From assembly GCA_963708515.1 (NCBI GenBank), contig CAVPSX010000002.1, forward strand, positions 1 through 64,000: a DNA stretch of 64,000 bases, written 5' to 3'. The translations under genes and the position numbers were made by a program. The notes under the pieces are model-generated. The model had not been told where the DNA came from. It saw only the letters and a program-made list of their open reading frames with translations, and made no database searches. Positions within the stretch are counted from its first letter, which is position 1; each line of letters begins with the position of its first letter. The DNA comes from JAPLJM01 sp963708515 (GTDB lineage Bacteria > Desulfobacterota > Syntrophia > Syntrophales > Fen-1087). This document shows, in pieces, positions 44,386 through 55,600 of this stretch.

Positions 44386-44461
44386 GCTGGCGTAGCTCAA
44401 CAGGTAGAGCAGCTGATTTGTAATCAGCAGGTTGCGGGTTCGAGTCCCATCGCCAGCTCCA
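44386..44461 (+). tRNA. tRNA-Thr (TGT)
   Basis: A 76-base cloverleaf with encoded CCA. Acceptor GCTGGCG/CGCCAGC, anticodon stem CTGAT/ATCAG with loop TTGTA giving TGT, and T loop TTCGAGT. First of four closely spaced tRNAs ahead of rpmG. Confidence 0.96.
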
Positions 44462-44479
44462 GGTATTTGTTTGGCTTTT

Positions 44480-44564
<85 letters not shown>

Positions 44565-44629
44565 GTTTTCATCAGAAATGTAACCCATGTTCGGGGTGGC
44601 CGGCAAGGGGCAATCGGCTGTTTGTTGAG

Positions 44630-44705
44630 GCGGGAGTAGCTCAGTGGCTAGAGCGTCAGCCTTCCAAGCTGAGGGTCGCGGGTTCGAATCCCGTTTCCCG
44701 CTCCA
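44630..44705 (+). tRNA. tRNA-Gly (TCC)
   Basis: 76 bases with encoded CCA. Acceptor GCGGGAG pairs with TTCCCGC (one G-T), anticodon stem CAGC/GCTG with loop CTTCCAA giving TCC, T arm CGGGTTCGAATCCCG. Confidence 0.96.
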
Positions 44706-44739
44706 AAGATTATAGATTTAGGAGAGGGATCTATCATCA

Positions 44740-44815
44740 GCCCACGTAGCTCAGTCGGTAGAGCACATCCTTGGTAAGGATGAGGTCACCAGTTCAATCC
44801 TGGTCGTGGGCTCCA
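44740..44815 (+). tRNA. tRNA-Thr (GGT)
   Basis: 76 bases with encoded CCA. Acceptor GCCCACG/CGTGGGC, anticodon stem CATCC/GGATG with loop TTGGTAA giving GGT. It ends 20 bases before rpmG. Confidence 0.96.
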
Positions 44816-44835
44816 CATCATTTTAAGAGGTGATC

Positions 44836-44985
44836 ATGCGCAATATTATTACTTTGGCTTGCACGGAGTGCAAACAGAGAAATTATACGACCACAAAGAA
44901 TAAACGGACCATGCAGAATCGTTTGGAGCTAAAAAAATTCTGCAAATTCTGCCGGGGACACAAAGTTCACAGGGAGACCAAATAG
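44836..44985 (+). CDS. rpmG: 50S ribosomal protein L33
   Basis: 49 aa. It reads MRNIITLACTECKQRNYTTT, then KKFCKFCRGHKVHRETK; the two CxxC pairs (CTEC, CKFC) mark the zinc-binding type of L33. An AAGAGG site lies 7 bases upstream. The order tRNA-rpmG-tRNA-Trp-secE-nusG is the common bacterial arrangement. Confidence 0.95.
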   Translation: MRNIITLACTECKQRNYTTTKNKRTMQNRLELKKFCKFCRGHKVHRETK

Positions 44986-45018
44986 TTCGCCCTTGATTAG
45001 GGACAAACCGTTTGGAAC

Positions 45019-45095
45019 AGGCCAGTAGCTCTAATGGATAGAGCGCCGGACTCCAAATCCGGATGCTGGGGGTTCGAGTCCCTCCTGGCCTGCCA
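45019..45095 (+). tRNA. tRNA-Trp (CCA)
   Basis: 77 bases with encoded CCA end. Acceptor AGGCCAG/CTGGCCT, anticodon stem CCGGA/TCCGG with loop CTCCAAA giving CCA. It lies between rpmG and secE as in many bacteria. Confidence 0.96.
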
Positions 45096-45130
45096 TTTTT
45101 TCTTTTGCAGTTCCGGATAAGGATTTTTTA

Positions 45131-45334
45131 ATGGACAAAATTAAACTGATCTTTGAAAAGGTCAAGCAGTTTTTGAACGAGGCGAAGATTGAGCTTAAGA
45201 AAGTCGCATGGCCGACGCCGAAACAGACGTTGGCGTCAACGTCCGTCGTGATCATTGTCGTGGTTATTATTTCTGTCTTTTTGGGCGTTGTTGATTTTGG
45301 ACTTAGCAAAATTATCAGGCTGGCTCTGGGTTAA
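45131..45334 (+). CDS. secE: Preprotein translocase subunit SecE
   Basis: 67 aa, the short single-helix form. The conserved amphipathic LNEAKIELKKVAWPTPKQT precedes one membrane helix (about 38-60). SecE clamps SecY in the SecYEG channel. AAGGA lies 8 bases before the ATG, and nusG begins 5 bases after the stop. Confidence 0.94.
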   Translation: MDKIKLIFEKVKQFLNEAKIELKKVAWPTPKQTLASTSVVIIVVVIISVFLGVVDFGLSKIIRLALG

Positions 45335-45339
45335 AGCGT

Positions 45340-45870
45340 ATGGCTTTCAAGTGGTATGTCGTTCATACATATTCCGGTTTTGAAAACAAGGTCAAGGTTT
45401 CACTCCAGGAACGAGTCGCCGCTGCGGATATGCAGGATTTTTTTTCGGATATCCTGATTCCTGAAGAAGATGTTGTGGAACTGGTTTCCGGTGAAAAAAA
45501 GACTTCCAAGCGCAAGTTTTTCCCCGGATACATCCTTGTCCACATGGAGATGAACGATAAGACCTGGCATATCGTCAATGATACTCCGAAAGTGACCGGT
45601 TTTATTGGAGGCAAGGACAAACCAACGCCAATTCCTGACAGAGATGTGGAAAATCTGAAAACCAGGATTGACGAGGGGACTTTGAAGCCCAAGCCGAAAT
45701 TCAAATTCGAAGAGGGTGATCATGTGCGGATTATCGACGGCCCCTTCACTAATTTTGATGGTGTGATTGATGAGGTGAAGCCCGAAAAAGGCAAGTTAAG
45801 AGTGATTGTCAGTATATTCGGCCGTTCCACGTCGGTAGAGCTTGATTTCATTCAAATTGTACAGAATTGA
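45340..45870 (+). CDS. nusG: Transcription termination/antitermination protein NusG
   Basis: 176 aa, standard length. The NGN domain (KWYVVHTYSGFENKV, PGYILVHMEM, VTGFIGG) is followed by a KOW domain (FEEGDHVRIIDGPFTNFDGVIDEV). NusG binds the RNAP clamp and links to Rho or ribosomal S10, which is also encoded in this window. Confidence 0.97.
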   Translation: MAFKWYVVHTYSGFENKVKVSLQERVAAADMQDFFSDILIPEEDVVELVSGEKKTSKRKFFPGYILVHMEMNDKTWHIVNDTPKVTGFIGGKDKPTPIPDRDVENLKTRIDEGTLKPKPKFKFEEGDHVRIIDGPFTNFDGVIDEVKPEKGKLRVIVSIFGRSTSVELDFIQIVQN

Positions 45871-45944
45871 GGTCGCTCACCAGGTATGGGGATTCAATAA
45901 GCCTGTGTCTTGATCCAGGTTATTCATGGGAATAGGTGGTCATT

Positions 45945-46370
45945 ATGGCAAAGAAAGTAATTGCGAATATAAAGTTGCAAATCAAGGCCGGGAAAGCGAC
46001 GCCCTCGCCGCCCATTGGACCGGCCCTGGGGCAGCATGGCGTTAATATCATGGAATTCTGCAAGGCCTACAATGCCATGACACAAAATCAGGAAGGGACG
46101 GTGATCCCTGTCGTGATTACCGTCTATGCAGATCGGTCCTTTACCTTTGTGACGAAGACTCCTCCAGCCTCTGTTTTGCTGAAGCAGGCTGCCAAGATTG
46201 CCAAAGGTTCGGGAAATCCAAAGAAAGATAAGGTCGGATCGGTCAGCGTAAAACAGATTCGGGAAATCGCAGAACTCAAATATCAGGATTTAAATGCCGT
46301 GGACATGGCCGGTGCAATCCGGATTATTGAGGGTACGGCCAAATCCATGGGGATTGAAATAACAGCATAG
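45945..46370 (+). CDS. rplK: 50S ribosomal protein L11
   Basis: 141 aa from the ATG at 45945 (AGGTGG upstream), the usual L11 length. The start MAKKVIANIKLQIKAGKA, PPIGPALGQHGVNIMEFCKAYN and the C-terminal rRNA-binding region (GSVSVKQIREIAELK, AMDMAGAIRIIEGTAKSMGI-like) are canonical. It forms the GTPase-associated centre with L10-L12. Confidence 0.97.
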   Translation: MAKKVIANIKLQIKAGKATPSPPIGPALGQHGVNIMEFCKAYNAMTQNQEGTVIPVVITVYADRSFTFVTKTPPASVLLKQAAKIAKGSGNPKKDKVGSVSVKQIREIAELKYQDLNAVDMAGAIRIIEGTAKSMGIEITA

Positions 46371-46491
46371 GCGTGAATCAGGAAATTCCAGGAATGTTCC
46401 GAAAGGGTCATCCCGTTGCGCATGATAAATGTGTCCTCCGCATGAGGACGTCGCGCCTTGAAAGAGGATCGCTTCATTTTGAGGTTTAATT

Positions 46492-47190
46492 ATGTCTAAA
46501 AAAGGTAAGAGAATTTTAGAAGCCAAGCGGAAAGTGGAATCAGGGAGGCGTTATCCCCTGAAAGAAGCCATTGATCTCGTGGTGACGACATCAAAAGCAA
46601 AATTTGACGAGACGGTTGACGGGGCAATCCGCCTAGGCGTTAACCCTGCGCATGCGGATCAGATGGTTCGAGGCAGCGTGGTTCTGCCTCATGGTCTGGG
46701 AAAAACGGTTCGGGTCCTTGTTTTTGCAAAAGGCGAAAAAGAGAAGGAAGCATTGGCCGCCGGAGCCGATTTTGTCGGGTCTGATGATATGATAGAGAAA
46801 ATCAAGGGAGGATGGCTCGATTTTGACAGGGTTGTCGCAACACCGGACATGATGGGCAACGTCGGAAAGTTGGGTAAAATTCTGGGCCCGCGAGGGTTGA
46901 TGCCAAACCCCAAAGTCGGAACGGTGACCTTTGATGTGGGAAAAGCCGTCCAGGAGCTTAAGGCGGGGAAAGTGGAATTCCGCGTTGAGAAGGCCGGCAT
47001 CGTCCACAGTCCTCTGGGAAAGGTTTCCTTCGGGATCGAGAAGCTTCAGGAAAATACGCTTGCCTTCATCGAAACCATCATTAAGTTGAAACCGGCCTCC
47101 AGCAAGGGGACCTACTTGAGAAGCATTTCTGTTTCCACAACCATGGGGCCCGGTGTTAGAATCGATCCCCTGGATGTGAAAAACGTTTAG
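46492..47190 (+). CDS. rplA: 50S ribosomal protein L1
   Basis: 232 aa. The signature LGPRGLMPNPKVGTVT is present, with AIRLGVNPAHADQMVRG upstream. L1 forms the mobile stalk at the E site and in many bacteria represses its own operon by binding mRNA; the 121-base rplK-rplA gap could hold such a site, but I cannot identify one with confidence. Confidence 0.97.
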   Translation: MSKKGKRILEAKRKVESGRRYPLKEAIDLVVTTSKAKFDETVDGAIRLGVNPAHADQMVRGSVVLPHGLGKTVRVLVFAKGEKEKEALAAGADFVGSDDMIEKIKGGWLDFDRVVATPDMMGNVGKLGKILGPRGLMPNPKVGTVTFDVGKAVQELKAGKVEFRVEKAGIVHSPLGKVSFGIEKLQENTLAFIETIIKLKPASSKGTYLRSISVSTTMGPGVRIDPLDVKNV

Positions 47191-47215
47191 GGGGAAAAGC
47201 GGGATATCAAATGAT

Positions 47216-47349
47216 TGAAGAGTCTGAGACAGCAGGTACGCCGGTTTAAACGATATGCATCGGCCTGCCGAGATCATCTTTGTTTCCTTCGGGTATAGCC
47301 ATGAGCATAACATCGTGTCCTGTGGGCCGGCCTGTTCTCTGACTTTCTT
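47216..47349 (+). ncRNA. Ribosomal protein L10 leader (rplJL autoregulatory element)
   Basis: The 216-base rplA-rplJ gap contains GAGACAGCAGGTACG followed about 30 bases later by CGGCCTGCCGAGATC, the conserved paired core of the L10 leader. In other bacteria L10(L12)4 binds this structure and limits translation of rplJ and rplL. Boundaries are approximate. Confidence 0.7.
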
Positions 47350-47406
47350 TTTTACAATGATGACATTCAAGCAATAGGACGTAAATAAAAGAGGGGAGGT
47401 TTGAGA

Positions 47407-47928
47407 TTGGATCGGAAGACGAAGGAGATAGTTGCAAATGAGCTTCACGAGAAGTTAAGGGATTTCAACCTGGCTGTCTTGGCGCATTACAGCGGGTTGA
47501 ATGTAGAAAAATTAACGGCCCTCCGGATTGCGTTGCGCAAGGCAGATACCGAACTGAGGGTCGTGAAGAACACGCTTCTTAGAATCGCTTCAAAAGATAC
47601 CCACCTGAGTCTGATGCAGGATCATTTCAAGGGTTCCCTCGCGATTGCGCTGAACCGCAGTGACGTAGTGGAATCCGCCAAAGTCCTGGTTGACTTTGCA
47701 AGAAAAAATGCCGAACTCGAAATTAAGGCAGGCATGCTGAAAGGTAAAGTCATCAGTCGGGATCAGCTCAGCGCCTTGGCCGCATTGCCGTCCCGGGAGA
47801 TTCTGCTTGGCAAACTCCTGTCCGTATTCGTCGGGGTGCAGACGGGGCTGGTAAACGTTCTAAGCGCCGTTCCCAGAAGTTTTGTCCAGGTTCTCGATGC
47901 CTATCGAGCAAAAAAGGAAGCCGTGTAA
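47407..47928 (+). CDS. rplJ: 50S ribosomal protein L10
   Basis: 173 aa from the TTG at 47407, 7 bases after GGGGAGG; the TTG at 47401 is too close to that site. The NELHEKLRDFNLAVLAHYSGL opening, LRVVKNTLLRIA and the C-terminal L12-binding helix are typical. L10 anchors L12 dimers to the stalk. An L10 leader lies just upstream. Confidence 0.95.
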   Translation: MDRKTKEIVANELHEKLRDFNLAVLAHYSGLNVEKLTALRIALRKADTELRVVKNTLLRIASKDTHLSLMQDHFKGSLAIALNRSDVVESAKVLVDFARKNAELEIKAGMLKGKVISRDQLSALAALPSREILLGKLLSVFVGVQTGLVNVLSAVPRSFVQVLDAYRAKKEAV

Positions 47929-47961
47929 ATAAAATAAAGCATACAGGAAGGAACGAAAGAT

Positions 47962-48348
47962 ATGTCAAAGCAGATTACAAAAGAAGACGTGGTAAAATTT
48001 ATCGAAGGAATGACGGTCATTGAATTGTCTGAACTGGTGAAGGAACTGGAAGAGAAATTTGGCGTGTCGGCGGCAGTGCCGGTTGCCATAGCCGCCGCCC
48101 CGGCGGGCGTCGATGCCGCGGCCGCGGCCGAGGAAAAAACGGAATTTAACGTGATTCTCACCGGCTTTGGCGAGCAGAAGATTCAGGTGATCAAAGTTGT
48201 GCGGGCGATCACCGGTTTGGGGCTGAAAGAAGCCAAGGATCTCGTGGAGGGTATTCCCCAGCCGATAAAAGAGGCGATTTCAAAAGACGAGGTTGCAGAG
48301 ATCAAGAAGAAAATTGAAGAGGTTGGTGGGACAGTCGACGTGAAGTAG
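47962..48348 (+). CDS. rplL: 50S ribosomal protein L7/L12
   Basis: 128 aa. N-terminal dimerisation domain (VVKFIEGMTVIELSELVKELE), an alanine-rich hinge, and the C-terminal factor-binding domain (FGEQKIQVIKVVRAITGLGLKEAKDLVEGIP) are all present. It recruits translational GTPases such as the EF-Tu encoded downstream. Confidence 0.97.
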   Translation: MSKQITKEDVVKFIEGMTVIELSELVKELEEKFGVSAAVPVAIAAAPAGVDAAAAAEEKTEFNVILTGFGEQKIQVIKVVRAITGLGLKEAKDLVEGIPQPIKEAISKDEVAEIKKKIEEVGGTVDVK

Positions 48349-48481
48349 TCCCGTTTCAATAAGTCTAAGCGCGGTGAGCCGGTCTTTTGCAAGCAGACAT
48401 CGAGAGATCGAAGCCTGGGTAAAAGGGCATCCCGGTAATCCGGGACGGGCGGATAGACGACATTATAATATTAAGGATATT

Positions 48482-51400
48482 ATGGGCGAGCTGAGAAAAA
48501 ATTTTGGCCGGATAAGAAAGATTGTAGACATTCCCAATCTGATCGATATTCAGACCAAGTCTTACGAGAAATTTCTACAGAGGGAGACAGATCCGGAAAA
48601 ACGCAGGAATTTTGGCTTGCAGGGTGCGTTCAAGAGCGTCTTTCCGATTTCTGATTATAGCCGCAAGTGTTCGCTTGAATTCGTAAGCTATAAGATCGGG
48701 GATGTCCGTTATGATATCAAGGAATGTTTACAGAAGGGGATGACTTATGCCGCTCCCCTGAAGATTGTCGTCCGGCTCGTGGTTTTTGAGACAGAGCCGG
48801 GCTCCGATCAGCGTCAAATCCGCGATATCAAGGAGCAGGAGATATACTTCGGCGAGGTCCCTTTAATGACCGAAAACGGGACGTTCGTTGTCAACGGGAC
48901 CGAACGGGTCATCGTCAGCCAGCTACACCGGTCGCCGGGTATCTTTTTTGATCATGACAAAGGAAAAACCCTTGCCAGCAGCAAATTAATCTACTCGGCT
49001 CGTATCATTCCCATCAGGGGTTCCTGGCTGGATCTCGAGTTTGATTCGAAAGATATCCTCCATGTCCGCATAGATCGAAGACGAAAAATGCCCGTCACGA
49101 TTCTGCTCAAGGCGATGGACTATACGACGGAGAAACTGCTGAACTACTTTTACAAAGTTGAGGCCATCACGCTGGAGGGGAATAAGTTCTTTATGGCGCT
49201 CAACGATTCCGTTATTGGGGGAAAAGCGCCGGAGGATATCATCGTATCGAAGACAGGCGAGGTCATTGTCAAGAAGGGAAAAAAAATTTCCAAACCGCTA
49301 TTGAAGCGAATGACAGATATCAATATCAAGCGTGTCGCCGTGAGCGACATGGATATGCTTGGGAAAATCTTAGCGACCGACGTGTCTCGATCCCCAAACG
49401 GGGGAAGTGTTGTTGAAGAGTAATGAAGAATTGAATTCTGAAGGTCTTGAGAAAATACGCAAGCGTGGCATCGGTCAGATGTATGTTATTCATATGGATG
49501 AGGACCGGGCCGACGCGTCCATCCGGCATACACTGCTCACGGACCGGATCGAAACGAAGGAAGAGGCAATTATTGAAATATACCGAAGACTCCGGCCCAG
49601 TAATCCACCGACGCCGGAAACGGCAAATGCCTTTTTCCGCAGCCTCTTCTTTGAATCGGAAACTTATGACCTATCCGACGTCGGCCGCGCGAAGATGAAC
49701 TACAAGCTTCGGATGAACGTGCCGACGGATGTAACCGTTCTGACACATGAGGATGTCCTGACGGCGGTCAAGTACCTTATTGATCTCAAGAATGGCGTCG
49801 CGGAATGCAATGTGGACGATATTGATCACCTGGGAAACCGGCGCGTGCGCTCTGTGGGAGAGCTCATCGAAAATCAATACCGGATCGGCCTAGTCAGGAT
49901 GGAACGGGCCATCAAGGAAAAGATGAGTCTTCAGGATCTCGAAACCATGATGCCCCATGATCTGATCAATGCGAAACCGGTCTCTGCGGTTGTCAACGAA
50001 TTCTTCGGATCCTCCCAGCTATCCCAGTTCATGGATCAGACAAACCCTCTTTCTGAAATTACGCATAAACGCCGCCTTTCAGCACTGGGGCCGGGCGGCC
50101 TGACCCGGGAACGGGCGGGTTTTGAGGTCCGGGACGTCCACCCCACCCATTACGGACGGATCTGTCCGGTGGAAACGCCGGAAGGACCGAATATCGGATT
50201 AATTGTGTCCCTGAGCACCTATGCACGGGTCAATGAGTTTGGTTTTATTGAAACGCCTTACCGATTGGTAAGAGATGGAAAAGTCCAGGATGAAGTTCGT
50301 TATTTGACGGCCATCGAAGAAGAGAACTACATCATTGCCCAAGCCGATCGCCCGCTGGATCAGGATGGGCGGTTTATCGGTGAACTCATTTCAGCCCGAA
50401 AGGGAGGCGACTTTCTGACGGTATTGCCTGAAGAGATCAGCATGATGGACGTGTCGCCCAACCAGTTGGTCAGCGTTGCGGCCACCCTGATTCCATTTCT
50501 GGAGCATGATGACGCCAACCGGGCGCTGATGGGATCCAATATGCAGCGTCAGGCTGTACCCCTGATGAAACCAGCTGTTCCCATTGTAGGCACGGGGATG
50601 GAAGCCATTGTAGCCAGAGACTCCGGAGCCGTTGTCGTCAGCAAGCGATCTGGCGTTGTGGAAAGCGTCGATGCATCTCGTATTGTTATTAAATCTGATG
50701 GCGCTGAACAGGACGGACTTGATATCGGCGTTGATATTTACAACCTCATCAAGTACCAACGTTCCAACCAGGATACCTGCTTTAACCAAAAACCGATTGT
50801 GAACAAGGGCGATCGGATCAATAGGGGTGACATCATCGCGGATGGGCCGGCCACGGACAATGGCGAGTTGGCGCTGGGACGGAATGTCATGGTGGCCTTC
50901 ATGTCATGGGGAGGATACAACTACGAAGATTCCATCCTGGTCAGCGAAAGGATCGTCAAGGAGGATGTTTACACATCCATTCACATTGAGGAATTTGAAA
51001 CAATGGCCCGGGACACCAAGCTCGGGAAAGAAGAAATCACCAGGGATATCCCTAATGTGGGCGAAGAAGCCCTTCGGAATCTCGATGAGAGCGGGATCGT
51101 CCGCATGGGGGTTGCCGTCAAACCCGGCGATATCCTCGTCGGGAAAATTACCCCAAAAGGGGAGACCCAGTTGTCCTCTGAAGAGAAGCTCTTGCGGGCC
51201 ATTTTTGGTGAAAAGGCCAGTGACGTCCGGGATACCTCTCTGCGTGTGCCCCCCGGCGTTGAAGGGACGGTTATCGATGCCAAGATTTTTATACGGAAGG
51301 GGGCCGAAAAAGACCATCGCTCACAAATTATCGAAGAGGAAGCTTTTGCATCGGTTTGCAAGGATCGGGACGATGAAATCCGAATCATCACAGAAGCGGT

Positions 51401-52574
51401 CAAAGACAAGGTTTCCGGGATGCTCGTCGGGAAAACCGCTGCCACCAAGCTGGTTGATCCAAAAAAGAAAAAAATCGTTTTGAAGAAAGGCGATCTGATT
51501 ACCGAAGACATCTTGGAGATGATTCCGTTCCACCTCTGGAAAGACATTGGTTGTCTTCAGGAGGAAGCCCTTGAAGAAAAAATCAGATCCCTGCTGGAGA
51601 ATTTATCCCGGAAAATTGATTTTGTGAATGCCTTCTTTGAAGAGAAGCAGGAGAAGCTGAAATTCGGCGATGAGCTTCCGCCGGGCGTGATCAAGCTTGT
51701 GAAGGTTTATGTTGCCATCAAACGGAAGCTTTCCGTCGGCGATAAAATGGCCGGTCGCCACGGGAATAAAGGTGTTCTGTCCCGCATTCTGCCCGATGAA
51801 GATATGCCCTATTTTATTGACGGGACGACGGTGGATATTATCTTGAACCCACTGGGGGTTCCGTCCCGCATGAATGTCGGGCAGATTCTTGAGACTCATC
51901 TTGGCTGGGCGGCCAAGGGGCTGGGCGAAAAGATAAATGCACTGCTGGAAAAATATTACAGCACTGATCAACTGAAAAAAGAACTGAAGAAGCTTTATGC
52001 GTCCCCGGAGGCGGATCACTTCGTTGACGGGGCGACGGAAGAAGAAATAAAAAGGTTTATCAGACGCTTGAAGGCGGGCCTGTCGGTGGCGACCCCCGTT
52101 TTCGACGGGGCCGATGAAACTGAAATTCAGGACATGCTCGGGCTGGCGAATCTTCCAGAAACGGGCCAAACGATCCTGTTTGACGGAAGAACCGGGGAGC
52201 CTTTTGATCAGCAGGTGACGGTGGGAATTATTTACATGTTAAAGCTCCATCATCTGGTTGATAACAAGATTCACGCTCGGTCCATCGGACCTTATTCCCT
52301 CGTGACCCAACAGCCGCTGGGCGGAAAGGCACAGTTTGGGGGCCAGCGCTTAGGAGAAATGGAAGTTTGGGCGATGGAGGCCTATGGAGCCGCCTATTCG
52401 CTCCAGGAGTTTCTCACGGTAAAATCCGATGATGTAGCGGGCCGGACGCGTATTTATGAAGCCATCGTCAAGGGCGAACATACGCTGGAGCCCGGACTGC
52501 CGGAGAGTTTTAACGTCCTGGTCAAGGAACTGCAAAGTCTTTGTCTGGACGTTGAACTCATTGAAGATGAATGA
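48482..52574 (+). CDS. rpoB: DNA-directed RNA polymerase beta subunit, broken by one +1 frameshift
   Basis: From the ATG at 48482 (AAGGA upstream) the frame encodes MGELRKNFGRIRKIVDIPNL through LGKILATDV. One extra base in TCTC at 49385-49388 then shifts it, and it stops at 49423. Without that base the text reads DVSDPQTGEVLLKSNEELN and continues to the stop at 52574, a normal ~1,363 aa beta subunit. The rifampicin pocket (SQLSQFMDQTNPLSEITHKRRLSALGPGG) has the sensitive-type D, H and S. Beta carries half the active-site cleft with beta-prime. The gene is essential, so an indel error is likelier than a real break. Confidence 0.93.
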
Positions 52575-52665
52575 TCAGGAAAATTCAAAATGGAAAGAGC
52601 GGTATTCGGTTTTTATGGAATTCCGCATATTAACGTTTTCAATTTTTCGAAGGAGATAATGATCC

Positions 52666-55600
52666 ATGGAAGATGTTTTCAGCTATTTTGAAAAACCGAA
52701 AGATCCCATTCGGTTCAATGCCATTAAGATGGCCATTGCTTCGCCGGAGAAGGTTCTTTCCTGGTCCCATGGAGAGGTAAAAAAGCCTGAAACCATCAAT
52801 TACAGGACTTTCAAGCCGGAACGGGATGGCCTTTTCTGTGCAAAGATATTCGGTCCCGTCAAGGATTATGAATGTCTTTGCGGCCGTTACAAAAGGATGA
52901 AGCACCGCGGTGTTGTTTGTGAGAAATGCGGGGTGGAAGTCATCCAGTCCAAGGTGCGCCGGGAGCGAATGGGGCATATTGTTCTTGCAACACCTGTCGC
53001 CCATATCTGGTTTCTCAAAAGCCTGCCCAGCCGCATCGGGAATATCCTGGACTTGACCCTCAAGGAACTGGAAAAGGTCCTTTATTTCGAGTCGTGGATT
53101 GTTCTGGACCCGAAGAACACGCCCTTGCGGAAAAAGCAACTGCTCCTCGAGGAAGAGCTGATTGACCTGAAGGAACAATACGGCGCCGACGCCTTTAAAG
53201 TCGGGATCGGGGCGGAAGCCATCCGGACGATTATGGCGGAGATTGATCTGCCCAAGCTGGATGATGAGCTGCGGGAAGAGTTGAAGATCGCCTTCTCGGA
53301 TACCAAACGCAAGAAACTGATCAAAAGGCTGAAGGTAGTTGAAGCGCTCCGAAAGTCCAGTAACAAGCCCGAGTGGATGATTCTGACCATTCTCCCCGTT
53401 ATTCCTCCCGACCTGAGACCCTTGGTCCCACTGGATGGAGGTCGTTTCGCCACCTCGGATCTGAATGATCTTTACCGGCGCGTGATCAACCGGAACAACC
53501 GTCTCAAGCGTCTGCAGGAACTCAATGCGCCAGAGATCATCATCCGTAACGAAAAGCGCATGCTTCAGGAAGCCGTGGACGTCCTGTTTGACAATGGCAG
53601 GCGAGGGCGCGCCATTACGGGTTCCAATAAACGCCCCCTTCGATCGCTATCGGACATGTTGAAGGGCAAGCAGGGTCGCTTCAGGCAGAACCTGCTCGGC
53701 AAACGCGTCGATTACTCTGGCCGGTCCGTGATTACGGTCGGTCCGGATCTGAGACTGCATCAGTGCGGGCTGCCGAAAAAAATGGCTTTGGAGCTTTTCA
53801 AACCTTTTGTTTATAATCGGCTCCAGGACAAGGGCTATGTCAACACGGTGAAAAGCGCCAAAAAGATGGTCGAGAAGGAAACGTCCGAAGTCTGGGATGC
53901 CCTGGATGAGGTGGTTCGCGAATATCCCGTCATGCTGAACAGGGCTCCGACGCTCCATCGATTGGGCATTCAGGCTTTCGAGCCCGTCCTGATCGAGGGT
54001 AAAGCGATTCAACTCCATCCGCTTGTTTGTACGGCCTTCAACGCCGATTTTGATGGCGATCAGATGGCGGTCCATATTCCGTTGTCCATTGAGGCCCAGA
54101 CCGAAGCCAGGGTCTTGATGATGTCAACCAACAACATTCTTTCCCCCGCAAACGGGAAGCCCATTATTATCCCCGGCCAGGACATCGTCCTCGGCATCTA
54201 TTACCTGACCCGATTAAGACCGGGGGTTATGGGCGAGGGCATGGTCTTTGCCGACCCGACCGAGGTCCGCAGCGCCCTGGATGCCAGAATAGTGGATCTC
54301 CAGGCAAGAATCAAGGTCCGGATCCGGGGTGAAATGAAGGAAACCACAGTCGGAAGGGTCATCTTGCATGAAATCATTCCGGAACAGATCCCCTTCGATC
54401 TGATCAATAAATTGATGAATAAAAAGGAGCTGTCCAATCTCATTGATCATTGTTACCGGTCCTGCGGAGATAAGACAACGGTTTTGCTGGCCGACCGCCT
54501 CAAGGACCTGGGATTCAAGTATGCCACGATGTCCGGCGCATCCATTGCCATCCACAACATGGTTATTCCCGCCAACAAAAAGGACATTGTCGCCCGGGCT
54601 GACAAGGACGTCCTGAAAATTCAGAAGCAGTACATGGACGGACTCATTACGGATGGGGAGCGTTATAACAAGGTGATCGACATTTGGTCCCAGGCAACCG
54701 AGAAGATTGCCGCCGAAATGCTTGCCGGGATCAGTATGGAAGAACTGTCTGAAGCGGACGGCCCGAAAAGGAAGGTGGAGAGCTTCAACCCCATCTTTAT
54801 GATGGCGGATTCCGGAGCGAGGGGCTCTGCCGTGCAGATCAGGCAGTTGGCCGGCATGAGAGGTTTGATGGCCAAGCCGTCCGGCGAGATCATTGAAACC
54901 CCCATTACGGCCAACTTCAGAGAAGGATTGACCGTACTGCAGTATTTTATTTCAACGCACGGGGCGCGGAAAGGGTTGGCCGATACGGCGTTGAAAACAG
55001 CAAATTCCGGTTACCTGACCCGTCGGCTGGTTGATGTCGCCCAGGATTGCATCATCAACGAGGATGATTGCGCGACCCTTGACGGCATCGATGTTTTCGC
55101 CTTGATGGAAGGGGGAGAAATTATTGAAACGGCCGGCGAGCGCGTTCTCGGACGGGTTGTCCTTGAAGACATCAAGGATCCCTTTACGGGCGAGGTGATG
55201 GTCCAGGCCAATCAGGAGATTGATGAGGTGCTTGCAGACCAGATCGATAGGGTAGGCATTGAAAAGGTGAAGATCCGTTCCGTTTTGACCTGCAAATCCC
55301 GACATGGGGTCTGCGCCCGCTGCTATGGCCGGGACCTGTCCCATGGACACCTGGTGAATATAGGCGAGGCTGTCGGGATCATTGCCGCTCAATCCATCGG
55401 CGAACCGGGGACGCAGTTGACCATGAGAACCTTTCATATTGGAGGAACGGCAAAATTTGAAGAACATTCAACCCTTCAGTCCCGGCATGACGGTACGGTC
55501 CGGTTTGTGAATCTCAATACGGTCAAAAGCAAGATCGATGCATCATCTTCGTCCAAAGTCGGAGAACTTGTGGTCATGAACCGCCACGGTGAATTGCATG

